NCBI RefSeq assembly: GCF_016863255.1
Contig: NZ_BOON01000022.1
Coordinates: 1-64,000, forward strand
Direction of reading: 5' to 3'
Source of the DNA: Planosporangium mesophilum
GTDB taxonomy: Bacteria; Actinomycetota; Actinomycetes; Mycobacteriales; Micromonosporaceae
Length of the DNA stretch: 64,000 nt
This document shows, piece by piece, positions 31,699 through 39,212 of the stretch; the first letter of the stretch is position 1; each line of letters starts with the position of its first letter. The notes below the pieces were generated by a model. The model was given only the letters and a program-made list of their open reading frames with translations, searched no databases and was not told the DNA's origin. The position numbers and the translations under genes were made by a program.

Positions 31699-33140
31699 CC
31701 GGCACCGCCGGTCCGGCTACCGCCGCCGGTAGCTCCGCCGCCTCGGTTGCCCCCGCCGCCGGTGCCGGCGCCCGGGAAACCGCCGCCGTTGAGACCGCCG
31801 CCGCCGAACCGGCCGTTGCCGCCACCGGCGCCGGTGCCGGTACTGGTCGGCAGCGTGAGCGCGACCTGCTCACCCGGATCCAGCCCCGAGGTGACCTCCA
31901 CGAACTGGTCGCCCTGGACGCCCACCTCGACCTGCCGGGTCTCCCGTTTGCCGTCGGCGGTCACGACGTCAACGGTGTGCCGCTGGCCGGTGCCGCGCAC
32001 GGCGGCCGCGGGTACCCGTACCGCATCGTCGGCGGACTGGGCGACGGTCACCAGGACGGTCACGGTCTGCCCGATGCGGACCCCGTCGGGCAGCGAGTCG
32101 AGGTCGACGGTCACCGCGTACGAGTTGACGCTGTTCTGGGTGGTGGCGGTCGGCGAGATCGTCGACACCTTGCCGGTGACGCGGGTGCCGGACAGGGCCG
32201 CCCAGGTCACGTTCGCCACCTGGCCGGTCTTCAGCTTCGTCGCGTCCGCCTCCGCGAAGGACGCCGAGACCTGCATCTTGGACAGGTCGGCGATGCGGAT
32301 GAAGCCGGTCGTCGCGGATCCGGTCGACGCGGCGGCGGAGCTTCCCGAGCCGCCGTTGGCCCCGCCCGCGCTGCCGCTTCCCGAACCGCCGTTGGCCCCG
32401 CCCGCGCTGCCGCTTCCCGAACCGCCGCTTCCCGTGTTGCCACTGCCGGAACCGCCCGACGCGGAGCCTGAACCGCTGCCGGAGCCGCTACCGGAACCGC
32501 CCGACGAGCCGGATGATCCGCCCGAGGAGCCGCCGACCGTACCGTTGACGGCGATCACCGTACCCGCCATCGGTGCGGTCAGGGTCGTACCGTCGACCGC
32601 CCGCTGGGCCGAGTTGACCGCGTTCTGTGCCTGCGTGACCTGCGCCTGCGCGGAGGCGATCGGCGCCGGGTCCGGCGGTGCGGCCGAATGCGCCCGGGCC
32701 AGGCTCTGCTGAGCGGAGGCCAGGTTGGCCTGTGCCGCGCTGAGCTGCTCCTGCGCCGCCGTGGGGCTGACTTTGGCCAGTACCTGGTCGGCCGTCACCG
32801 CGTCACCCACCTTGACGTCGATCTCGGTGACCGTGCCTCCGGTGACGAAGTTGGCGGCCGCCGTCGATGCGCTCTGCACCGTGCCGGTGGCCGACACCGA
32901 CGCGGTCACCGGTCCCTGGGTCACCGGCACCACCCGGCTCGCCGTACCCGACGCCGACGCCGCCGGGTCAGCGGCGGAGACCGTGCGGTAGGACAGGACC
33001 GCGGCGACCGCCAGCAGCAGTACCAGTACGGCGTTGAGGACCAGCGCTGGCCGGCGTAGTCGCAGCCGTCGCAAGGGTGACGGCAGGCGTCGCCAGAGGG
33101 GCACGGCGGCAAGGGACATGGCGGCCATGGTGCCGATCAC
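31695..33140 (-). CDS. Membrane-fusion (HlyD/MacA-like) protein with Gly/Ser-rich insert
   Basis: The 481-residue protein has a basic N-terminus and transmembrane helix (about 32-52). A lipoyl-like half-motif (GTVQSASTAAANFVTGGTVT, about 91-110) is followed by a coiled-coil hairpin (about 125-180), the second lipoyl half (TLTAPMAGTVIAVNG, about 187-201) and beta-barrel/MP domains (about 285-430). The Gly/Ser/Asn-rich insert (about 202-270) falls right after the second lipoyl half, and the C-terminus (about 433-481) is Gly/Asn/Arg-rich. Both would be flexible in the cell wall. It is the MacA-like partner of the ABC genes. Start GTG 33140; an ATG at 33128 has better ribosome-site spacing. Confidence 0.88.
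   Translation of the reverse strand: MIGTMAAMSLAAVPLWRRLPSPLRRLRLRRPALVLNAVLVLLLAVAAVLSYRTVSAADPAASASGTASRVVPVTQGPVTASVSATGTVQSASTAAANFVTGGTVTEIDVKVGDAVTADQVLAKVSPTAAQEQLSAAQANLASAQQSLARAHSAAPPDPAPIASAQAQVTQAQNAVNSAQRAVDGTTLTAPMAGTVIAVNGTVGGSSGGSSGSSGGSGSGSGSGSGSASGGSGSGNTGSGGSGSGSAGGANGGSGSGSAGGANGGSGSSAAASTGSATTGFIRIADLSKMQVSASFAEADATKLKTGQVANVTWAALSGTRVTGKVSTISPTATTQNSVNSYAVTVDLDSLPDGVRIGQTVTVLVTVAQSADDAVRVPAAAVRGTGQRHTVDVVTADGKRETRQVEVGVQGDQFVEVTSGLDPGEQVALTLPTSTGTGAGGGNGRFGGGGLNGGGFPGAGTGGGGNRGGGATGGGSRTGGAG
32341..32412. repeat. 36-bp tandem duplication in the membrane-fusion gene
   Basis: Units 32341-32376 and 32377-32412 are identical except for one base, and a 15-base partial third unit follows. 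They encode the repeated GSGSAGGANGGS block of the flexible insert, an expected site of length variation. Confidence 0.8.
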
Positions 33141-33143
33141 CCC

Positions 33144-34706
33144 TCAGAGCGCCGTTGGGGTTTCCTCATAACTGGCTGGGAGCGGAGAGTCCGGGACTGG
33201 AGAGTTCTGTGGGCAGTCCGCCGGAGCCGGTAACAGGACGCGGAAGCGGGCGCCGGTACCGGGGCCGGTGTGCAACTCGACCCGGCCGTCGTGGGCGGTG
33301 ACGATGGCGGCCACGATGGCCAGGCCGAGGCCGGCGCCGCCGTGGCGGCGCGACCGGCTGGGGTCGGCGCGGTAGAGGCGCTCGAAGACGTGGCGGGCCT
33401 CGTCTCCGGCCATGCCGGGCCCGGTGTCGGCGACCTCGATGACGGCGGCCGATCCGTTGGCGGCCGGGGTCGTACCGACGGCTGCCACCGGTTCACCCTG
33501 GACCGGGGCGTCGCCGGCGCGGCCGATGCGGATGGTGACGCCGGCCGTGTCGGGGGTGTGCTGCAGGGCGTTGGCCAGGAGGTTGGTGACGACCTGGCGG
33601 ATGCGGGGTTCGTCGCCGGTGACGGTGACGGGTTCGAAGGTGTCGCGGGTGTCGTCGAGGGCGGCGAGGCGGACGTAGCGGGTGGGTACGCGGACGTGGG
33701 CGTCGCGGACGGCGTCGGCGGCGACGGCGAGCAGGTCGACCGGATGCCGCTGCAGGGGGCGTTCCTCGTCGAGGCGGGCCAGCAGCAGCAGGTCGTTGAC
33801 GAGTAGCCGCATCCGGCTGGCCTCGGCCTCGATGCGGCTCATGGCCTCGTCCAGGGCGGGTCCGGGCGGGGCGCCGCCGCGCCGGTACAGCTGAGCGAAG
33901 CCTTGGATGGAGGTCAGCGGCGTGCGGAGTTCATGGGAGGCGTCGGCGAGGAACTGACGCAGCCGCCGTTCGGAGGCGGTACGGTCGGCCAGCGCCGCCT
34001 CGATGCGCACCAGCATGGTGTTGAGCGCGGTGCCCAGCCGTCCGGGTTCGGTATGGGGGTCGGTGTCGGGCACCCGCCGCGACAGGTCGCCACCGGCGAT
34101 CTCGGTCGCGATCTGTTCCATCCGGGTCAGCGGGCGCAGCCCGATGCGGACCACCGCCGCGGCGGCGAGCGCGATCAGCACCAGCACCAGCCCGGTGACC
34201 GCCGTGTCCACGAGGATCAGCGTCTGTTCGGTGACCTCGATGGCGTGCAGGGACACCGCGTGCGCCGCGTAGCCCTGGCCGTTCGCGACCGCGACGACCA
34301 TCACCCGCCAGGCGCCCTCGGTACCGTCGACGGTGTACGGGCGGGCGCCGGCCTTGGCCTTCAGCGCGGCGAACCCGCCCAGCTGCGGCTCGTCCGCCGA
34401 GGTGGCCGGGGAGGCGGACCGGAGGGTGCCGTCGGCGTTGTACAGGTACACCCGCGATGAGCTGCCGAAGCCCGCCCCGGCTCGCAGCGCCCGGTTCTCG
34501 CCGCGCGGCGGAAGCAGGTTCAGCCGGGACACGGCGCGCGCCTGGAGCCTGAGTTGGGCGTCGACCCGCCCGACGAGCTGCGAGTGCAGCAGGGCCAGTC
34601 CGGCGACGTCGGCGACGACCAGGGCGACCGCGGCGAGAATGGCCGTGGTGACAACCATGCGGCGCAGCAGGGTCCACCGCTGCCAGGGCCGCAAGCTACG
34701 ACTCAT
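33144..34706 (-). CDS. Sensor histidine kinase (HAMP, HisKA, HATPase)
   Basis: The 520-residue kinase has two transmembrane helices (about 16-38 and 158-182) around an extracytoplasmic sensor region (about 40-155), then HAMP (about 183-238), HisKA with DASHELRTPLTSIQGFAQLY (phospho-His, about 255-274), and HATPase with NLLANALQHTPD (N box), DTGPGMAGDEARHVFERLYR (G1/F) and GGAGLGLAIV (G2). It pairs with the response regulator whose 3' end it overlaps by 11 bases. Position ahead of the MacAB-like genes suggests that it senses cell-envelope stress or an exported compound and induces its own export operon. Confidence 0.94.
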   Translation of the reverse strand: MSRSLRPWQRWTLLRRMVVTTAILAAVALVVADVAGLALLHSQLVGRVDAQLRLQARAVSRLNLLPPRGENRALRAGAGFGSSSRVYLYNADGTLRSASPATSADEPQLGGFAALKAKAGARPYTVDGTEGAWRVMVVAVANGQGYAAHAVSLHAIEVTEQTLILVDTAVTGLVLVLIALAAAAVVRIGLRPLTRMEQIATEIAGGDLSRRVPDTDPHTEPGRLGTALNTMLVRIEAALADRTASERRLRQFLADASHELRTPLTSIQGFAQLYRRGGAPPGPALDEAMSRIEAEASRMRLLVNDLLLLARLDEERPLQRHPVDLLAVAADAVRDAHVRVPTRYVRLAALDDTRDTFEPVTVTGDEPRIRQVVTNLLANALQHTPDTAGVTIRIGRAGDAPVQGEPVAAVGTTPAANGSAAVIEVADTGPGMAGDEARHVFERLYRADPSRSRRHGGAGLGLAIVAAIVTAHDGRVELHTGPGTGARFRVLLPAPADCPQNSPVPDSPLPASYEETPTAL

Positions 34707-35433
34707 CGTCCCGTGGCAGTCGCAGCGAGTACCCGACGCCGCGGACGGTGTGGATCAACGGCGGGTCGAACTTGTCGACCTTGCGGCGGAGGTAGTAGAC
34801 GTAGGACTCCACGATCCGGCCGTCGCCGCCGAAGTCGTAGTTCCACACCCGGTCCAGGATCTGCGCCTTGCTGACCACCCGGCCCGCATTGATCAGCAGG
34901 TACCTGAGCAGGTTGAACTCCGTGGGCGAGAGCTCGATCAGCTTGCCGCTCCGGCGCACCTCGTGCGCCTCGTCGTCGAGTTCGAGGTCGGCGTAGCCCA
35001 GCGAGCCGTTGTCAGCGGCCGGCTGCGACCCCGCCCGGCTGCGCCGCAGGATCGCGCGGATCCGCAGGACGACCTCTTCCAGGTTGAACGGCTTGGTGAC
35101 GTAGTCGTCGCCGCCGGCCGCGAGCCCCGAGATCCGGTCCTCCACCGCGTCCCGCGCGGTCAGGAACAGGACGGGTACCGGCTTGCCGTTGGCCCGCAGC
35201 CGCTGGGCCACCTCGAAGCCGTCGAGATCGGGCAGCATCACGTCGAGGACGACGAGATCGGGGTCGAACTCGGCGGCGGCCAGCAGCGCCTCGCGGCCGG
35301 CACCGGCGACGCGGACGTCGTAGCCGGTCAGTCGCAGGGTCGCGGACAGCAGTGCGCAGATGTTGGCCTCGTCGTCGACGACGAGTACCCGGCCGGTGTG
35401 ATCCGTCAATGTCGCTCGCCTCGTGCCTGACAC
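34696..35433 (-). CDS. OmpR/PhoB-type response regulator
   Basis: The 245-residue regulator has a receiver domain (about 12-125) with the acidic pair in VVDDEANI, the phospho-acceptor Asp in LVVLDVMLPDLDGFEVAQRL (about 58), Thr in VLFLTARDAVE and Lys in YVTKPFNLEEV. A winged-helix Trans_reg_C domain (about 150-240) follows, with IELSPTEFNLLRYLLINAGR and SYVYYLRRKVDKFDPPLIHT. It is the first gene of the six-gene operon RR-kinase-fusion protein-ATPase-permease-DUF5666. The GTG at 35433 has a ribosome site almost touching it; a TTG at 35409 (before LTDHTGRV) is a credible alternative start. Confidence 0.94.
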   Translation of the reverse strand: MSGTRRATLTDHTGRVLVVDDEANICALLSATLRLTGYDVRVAGAGREALLAAAEFDPDLVVLDVMLPDLDGFEVAQRLRANGKPVPVLFLTARDAVEDRISGLAAGGDDYVTKPFNLEEVVLRIRAILRRSRAGSQPAADNGSLGYADLELDDEAHEVRRSGKLIELSPTEFNLLRYLLINAGRVVSKAQILDRVWNYDFGGDGRIVESYVYYLRRKVDKFDPPLIHTVRGVGYSLRLPRDDES

Positions 35434-35466
35434 TCCGTAGGTTCTATCGGTTCGACCTGCACAGTG

Positions 35467-35510
35467 GCTGACAGCAATCTGGGAAAGTGCTGACCGTGGT
35501 CGCTGTCAGC
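35467..35510 (-). terminator. Inverted repeat after the second membrane-fusion gene
   Basis: Perfect 9-bp arms GCTGACAGC (35467-35475) and GCTGTCAGC (35502-35510) enclose 26 bases. The right arm contains the stop codon of the membrane-fusion gene. It may terminate that gene before the response-regulator operon, or be an operator for the operon promoter that must lie in the same 70 bases. Confidence 0.45.
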
Positions 35511-36825
35511 CGGTGACGACCAGCTCATCGCCTTCCTGGAGGCCGGATCGGATCTCGGTGTACTGGTCACCGCGCAGCCCGACGGAGACGGTCCGGTGCA
35601 CGTCGTGCCCGCCGTCGCGGACGGTCACCGTGGCGCTGTTGCTGCTGTCGGATGACGGGTGGACCGCCGCCGAGGGGGCGTACAGGACGTCGGAGGCGGA
35701 CGCGGTCACCACCGCGACGTCGGCGCTCTGACCGAGCAACAGATCGGCCGGTACCTCGTCGAAGGCCACCAGTACGCCGTAGCGGACCAGCCGGCCCGAG
35801 GTCGTGCCGGCCGGGTCGATCTGCGAGACCTTGCCCGTGACCTGGATCCCGTCGCGGTTGGGCAGCGTGACGGTGGCGGGCTGGCCCACGGCCAGGTGTG
35901 CGACGTCGGCCTCGGAGAACCCGGCCCGCACCACGGTGTCGGCGACCTCGCCGAGGACGATGAACCCACTGGCGCCCGGCGTCTGGTCGGCGCCGACCGT
36001 ACCGGCGACGGACAGCACCCGGCCGGCCACCGGCGCCGTGATGGTCGTACCCGCCAGCTTGTCCTGGGCCAGCCGCAGCGCCAGCCGGGCGTTGGTGAGC
36101 TGTTGCTGCGCCGACAGCAGGCTGTCGCCGGATCCGGCGCGGCCGGCGGAGGAGCCGGATCCGGCGGCCGGGCCGGTGCAGGGGCGCCCCCCGCCACCCG
36201 TCGGGGTCGGCCCGCCGCCCGGTGCGGCGGGCCGACCACTCGGCCGGGCCGGCGCACCGGAGGGGAGCGGCGCGCCGGGCTCGGATCGGGTGCTGCTCGG
36301 CTCAGCTGGCGGCGACGGAGTGGCGGACGGGCCGACCGACGTCGACGGGCTCACCGGAGCCGGGCTGACGGCCTCGGCGTGGTTGGTATAGGCCGCGAGC
36401 GCCGCCTGGCAGGTCGACGCCCCGGGCGTGGCGGTCTGCTCCGCGCGGGTCAGCGCGTCGACCGCCGAGTCCACGCCGGCCTGGGCCGCGTTGACCTCGT
36501 CCTGGACGGCCGAGGCGTCCATGCGGGCGAGCACCTGGCTGGCGGTCACCGAGTCTCCCGGCTTCACGTCGATCTCGGTCACCACACCGCCGGTGCTGAA
36601 GCTCAGCCCCCGGGTCTGCGCGGCCTGCACGGTGCCGGCGGCCGACGCGGTCAGCTCGACCACGCCCCGCCGTACCCGTACCGTCGGCGACGCGTTCGCC
36701 GCCGGTGTGCCGCGATCGGCGTACGCGACGGTCGTGACCGCCACAGCGCCGGCGGCCACCGCGCCCAGCGCGAGCCACAGTGCCGCGCGGCGCCCACGGA
36801 GGCGTACCGGTAGCCGGGATCTCAT
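35506..36825 (-). CDS. Second membrane-fusion (HlyD-like) protein
   Basis: The 439-residue protein is organised like the fusion protein at 31695: N-terminal transmembrane helix (about 13-35), first lipoyl half with SAAGTVQAAQTRGLSFSTGG (about 56-75) and TEIDVKPGDSVTASQVLARM, and a short coiled-coil hairpin (about 105-135). A long Pro/Ser/Gly-rich insert (about 150-240) precedes the second coiled segment, then TITAPVAGRVLSVAGT and the beta-barrel (about 290-439). Here the low-complexity insert lies inside the hairpin rather than after it. It has no ABC genes of its own and sits just upstream of the two-component operon on the same strand, so it may serve the same exporter or be a duplicate. 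Confidence 0.83.
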   Translation of the reverse strand: MRSRLPVRLRGRRAALWLALGAVAAGAVAVTTVAYADRGTPAANASPTVRVRRGVVELTASAAGTVQAAQTRGLSFSTGGVVTEIDVKPGDSVTASQVLARMDASAVQDEVNAAQAGVDSAVDALTRAEQTATPGASTCQAALAAYTNHAEAVSPAPVSPSTSVGPSATPSPPAEPSSTRSEPGAPLPSGAPARPSGRPAAPGGGPTPTGGGGRPCTGPAAGSGSSAGRAGSGDSLLSAQQQLTNARLALRLAQDKLAGTTITAPVAGRVLSVAGTVGADQTPGASGFIVLGEVADTVVRAGFSEADVAHLAVGQPATVTLPNRDGIQVTGKVSQIDPAGTTSGRLVRYGVLVAFDEVPADLLLGQSADVAVVTASASDVLYAPSAAVHPSSDSSNSATVTVRDGGHDVHRTVSVGLRGDQYTEIRSGLQEGDELVVTG

Positions 36826-37002
36826 GGTGCGCCAGTGTGATCGTCCCGGCTCGCCGTTGGCTCAGGCGTACCTCAGAGAAGCCTCAAAGCGCCGGCTGCG
36901 AGGCGACTCCCAGCCGATTCCGAGGTCGGTCTGACGCAATCCCCAGCAGGTGTGGTTTTGCTGTGCACGTCGTACGCCCTCGGCCATCAATCGGAGGTCA
37001 CG

Positions 37003-37533
37003 GTGCGAAACCGGGTACGTGCTGCCGCTGGGCTGCTGGTTCTGGCCGGCGTGGGCGCGGTGGCTGGGTGTGGGTCCGGGTCACCGTCCTCGGCGGGCGC
37101 CCCTGCCGGCGGCTCTGGTCGGGCCGGTATCCAGGCGTACGTGGACTGTCTGAGCCGGCACGGCGTCACCCTGCCGTCGGCCTTCCCGCGCGGGAACCGG
37201 CCCAGTGCCCGGCCCAGCGGGGCACCGAGCCGCCAGCCCGGCCGGTTCGGTGGTTTCGGCAACGGGGACCAGCCGCCATCCGGCGTCGACGCGGCGACCT
37301 GGCAGCAGGCGCAGCAGGCGTGCGCGTCGCTGCGGCCCAGCCCGGGCACCCGGTCCGGTAACCGCGACAACGGGGCCATCACCGCGTACCGCAACTGTCT
37401 GTCCGATCACGGGGTGACGATGTCGGCCGGGCCGGGCGGGCTCGACCAGGCCGACCCGAAGGTGACGGCGGCCATGAAGGCGTGTGAGCCGTTGCGGCCG
37501 AGCGGACGCCCGGTGCCGAGCCCGACGAGCTGA
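37003..37533 (+). CDS. Hypothetical secreted lipoprotein
   Basis: The 176-residue protein begins VRNRVRAAAGLLVLAGVGAV then AGCGSG, a lipoprotein signal with lipobox VAGC (Cys 23). The mature part contains two similar blocks: QAYVDCLSRHGVTLPSAFPR (about 45-64) and ITAYRNCLSDHGVTMSAGPG (about 126-145), each with a YxxCLxxHGV motif, followed by AxxAC-type helices (QQACASLRP, MKACEPLRP). The tandem C...C pattern suggests disulfide-stabilised repeats. I do not recognise a named family, though such CLxxHGV repeats are common in actinobacterial secreted proteins near efflux genes. The GTG start has GGAGG at 36993-36997. It is divergent from the second membrane-fusion gene. Confidence 0.82.
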   Translation: MRNRVRAAAGLLVLAGVGAVAGCGSGSPSSAGAPAGGSGRAGIQAYVDCLSRHGVTLPSAFPRGNRPSARPSGAPSRQPGRFGGFGNGDQPPSGVDAATWQQAQQACASLRPSPGTRSGNRDNGAITAYRNCLSDHGVTMSAGPGGLDQADPKVTAAMKACEPLRPSGRPVPSPTS

Positions 37534-38340
37534 TCAGGGCTTGCGGCCGACCGCGCCCAGTACCGCCAGCTCCGGCCTGTCGTCGGCCTCCTCCTCCGGG
37601 TCGGGGTGCCAGTCGAGGATGGACACGACCCCCGGGTCGACGATCTCGAGCCCGTTGAGTATCGACGCCACCTGATCGGGCGTACGCAGGTAGAACGGGG
37701 TGGGGGTGCGCTCGTAGAGCCTGCGAAGGCTCTCCTCCTCGGTGTCGTACCCTCCGGACGGGGCGACGTGCGACACGGCGAAGTAGCTCCCGGACACCAG
37801 CGCGTCGCGGATGCTGGCGACGATGCCGGCCGGATCCTCGTCGTCGGAGACGAAGTGCAGCACCGCGTTCAGCAGTACGGCCACCGGTTCGGAGAGGTCG
37901 AGCAGGTTGAGGGCCTCGGGGTGGTTGAGGATGTCGGCCGGCCGGCGCAGGTCGCCCTCGATGGCCGTGGCCCGCGGGTTGTCGGCCAGGATGGCCCGTC
38001 CGTGCGCGACCGCGACCGGGTCGATGTCGACGTACATCACCCGGCTGTCGGGCGCCGCTGCCTGAGCCACCTCGTGCACGTTGCCCAGGGTCGGTATTCC
38101 CGAGCCGATGTCGAGGAACTGGCGTACGCCGGCCGCGGCCAGCCAGCGGACCACCCGCCCCAGGTATGCGCGGTTGGCGTGGGCCATCGGGACGAGCCCG
38201 GGCATCATCGCCTCCGCCTGGTGCAGGAAGTCCCGGTCGACGGTGAAGTTGTGGTAGCCACCCAGTGCGTAGTCGTACACGCGGGCGGCGTTCGGCACCG
38301 TGACGTTGACGCCCTCCGGAACCCAGGTCGGCAGTTCCAC
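37534..38340 (-). CDS. SAM-dependent methyltransferase (DUF574)
   Basis: The 268-residue protein matches the actinobacterial DUF574 family: NAARVYDYALGGYHNFTVDR (about 17-36), RYLGRVVRWL-type segment, and the SAM-binding FLDIGSGIPTLGNVHEVAQ (about 73-91), then VMYVDIDPVAVAHGRAIL and VAVLLNAVLHFVSDDEDP. Members are very numerous in Streptomyces and relatives; targets are mostly unknown, and the fold is a Rossmann methyltransferase. I chose GTG at 38340 because GAGGAG lies 7 bases upstream; a TTG at 38364 would extend it by 8 residues. Its stop is back to back with that of the convergent lipoprotein gene. Confidence 0.9.
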   Translation of the reverse strand: MELPTWVPEGVNVTVPNAARVYDYALGGYHNFTVDRDFLHQAEAMMPGLVPMAHANRAYLGRVVRWLAAAGVRQFLDIGSGIPTLGNVHEVAQAAAPDSRVMYVDIDPVAVAHGRAILADNPRATAIEGDLRRPADILNHPEALNLLDLSEPVAVLLNAVLHFVSDDEDPAGIVASIRDALVSGSYFAVSHVAPSGGYDTEEESLRRLYERTPTPFYLRTPDQVASILNGLEIVDPGVVSILDWHPDPEEEADDRPELAVLGAVGRKP

Positions 38341-38420
38341 TCCACGCTCCTCACGTCGTCGCAACGGATCCAGTATTGACGCAAGTCGCTGTCTTCAATA
38401 TCCACCGTGCGGCCGAACCG

Positions 38421-39125
38421 CTACCGGGAGCGGTCCAGGCCGTCGAGCAGTGCGCGCAGCCCGAAGTCGAAGTCGTAGTCGGGGTCCGGCTTGTCGCCGT
38501 ACTCGCTGAACCTCAACACCGTCGGGTACTGGCGGGCCGGCAGGACGTCCAGCAGCGTGCTCAGCCCGGTCGGCTCGCCCGCCGCGCGGTGGTGGGCGGT
38601 CCCCGCGGTGAACAGCGCCGAGCAGACGACGAAGTGCACCACGGTGAAGTACGTCTGGACGGCGAACCGCGCGTCGCAGCCGTCGGAGTCCATGGCCCGC
38701 CAGAACAGTTCGCGGATGCGCATCGCGTTCGGGCCCAGCAGCGGCGACCTGGCAATGACGAGGACGACCGCCTGATGGGTGAGCAGCACCCGGCGGAGGT
38801 CGTGCGCGAGGTGCTCGACGGCGTCGCGCCAGCCCAGCGCCTCGTCGGGCTCGGTCAGCTCCCCGAGGACCCGGTCCGCCACCTCCACCAGGAGTTCCTC
38901 CCGGCTGGTGACGTGCCGGTACAGCGAGGCGGGGCCGGTGCCCAGTTCGTCGGCGAGCCGGCGCATGGTCAGCTCCGGCAGCCCTTCGGAGTCCAGGACC
39001 GCGAGTGCGGCCTCGCAGATCCGCTCGATGGTCAGGCCCCGGCCGCGCGCCCGCAGCCGCCGCTGGTAGCGGGCTCGCCACCAGGCGGGTGAGCCGGGCC
39101 GCGCCGCATTGACCGTTGCGAACAT
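38421..39125 (-). CDS. TetR/AcrR-family regulator (TetR_C_1 type)
   Basis: The 234-residue protein has an N-terminal HTH (about 30-78) with LTIERICEAALAVLDSEGLP and LADELGTGPASLYRHVTSRE, followed by LLVEVADRVLGEL and a helical ligand-binding domain of the TetR_C_1 type. Members of this type usually control adjacent transport or enzyme genes and are released by small hydrophobic ligands. A very strong nested dyad covers its own start codon, so it is almost certainly autoregulated, and the same site lies in the promoter region of the divergent secreted alpha/beta hydrolase. Confidence 0.92.
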   Translation of the reverse strand: MFATVNAARPGSPAWWRARYQRRLRARGRGLTIERICEAALAVLDSEGLPELTMRRLADELGTGPASLYRHVTSREELLVEVADRVLGELTEPDEALGWRDAVEHLAHDLRRVLLTHQAVVLVIARSPLLGPNAMRIRELFWRAMDSDGCDARFAVQTYFTVVHFVVCSALFTAGTAHHRAAGEPTGLSTLLDVLPARQYPTVLRFSEYGDKPDPDYDFDFGLRALLDGLDRSR

Positions 39126-39155
39126 CGATCGCTATCTTAGCGAATCATGTTCGCA
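39117..39155. promoter_or_regulatory. Nested dyad operator at the TetR start
   Basis: Two coaxial inverted repeats share a centre at 39136: inner TCGCTA-TCT-TAGCGA (39129-39143, perfect) and outer arms TGCGAACAT (39117-39125) with ATGTTCGCA (39147-39155, perfect). The TetR start codon occupies the left outer arm. The 15-bp inner dyad is a typical TetR-class operator; the outer arms could seat a second dimer pair. Confidence 0.8.
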
Positions 39156-39212
39156 TTGCGGGGATGAGGCACACCGTCCACTGCGTCCTCTTTGTTGACC
39201 ATGGAGGCCCCC

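Noticed and set aside
32202..32540. Gly/Ser-rich region as a sequencing or assembly artefact
   Set aside because: The reading frame stays open through it, codons vary between repeats, and both sides match one membrane-fusion protein.
37003..37533. CRISPR or tandem DNA repeat in the CLxxHGV lipoprotein
   Set aside because: The two blocks are similar only at protein level; no DNA-level direct repeat is present.
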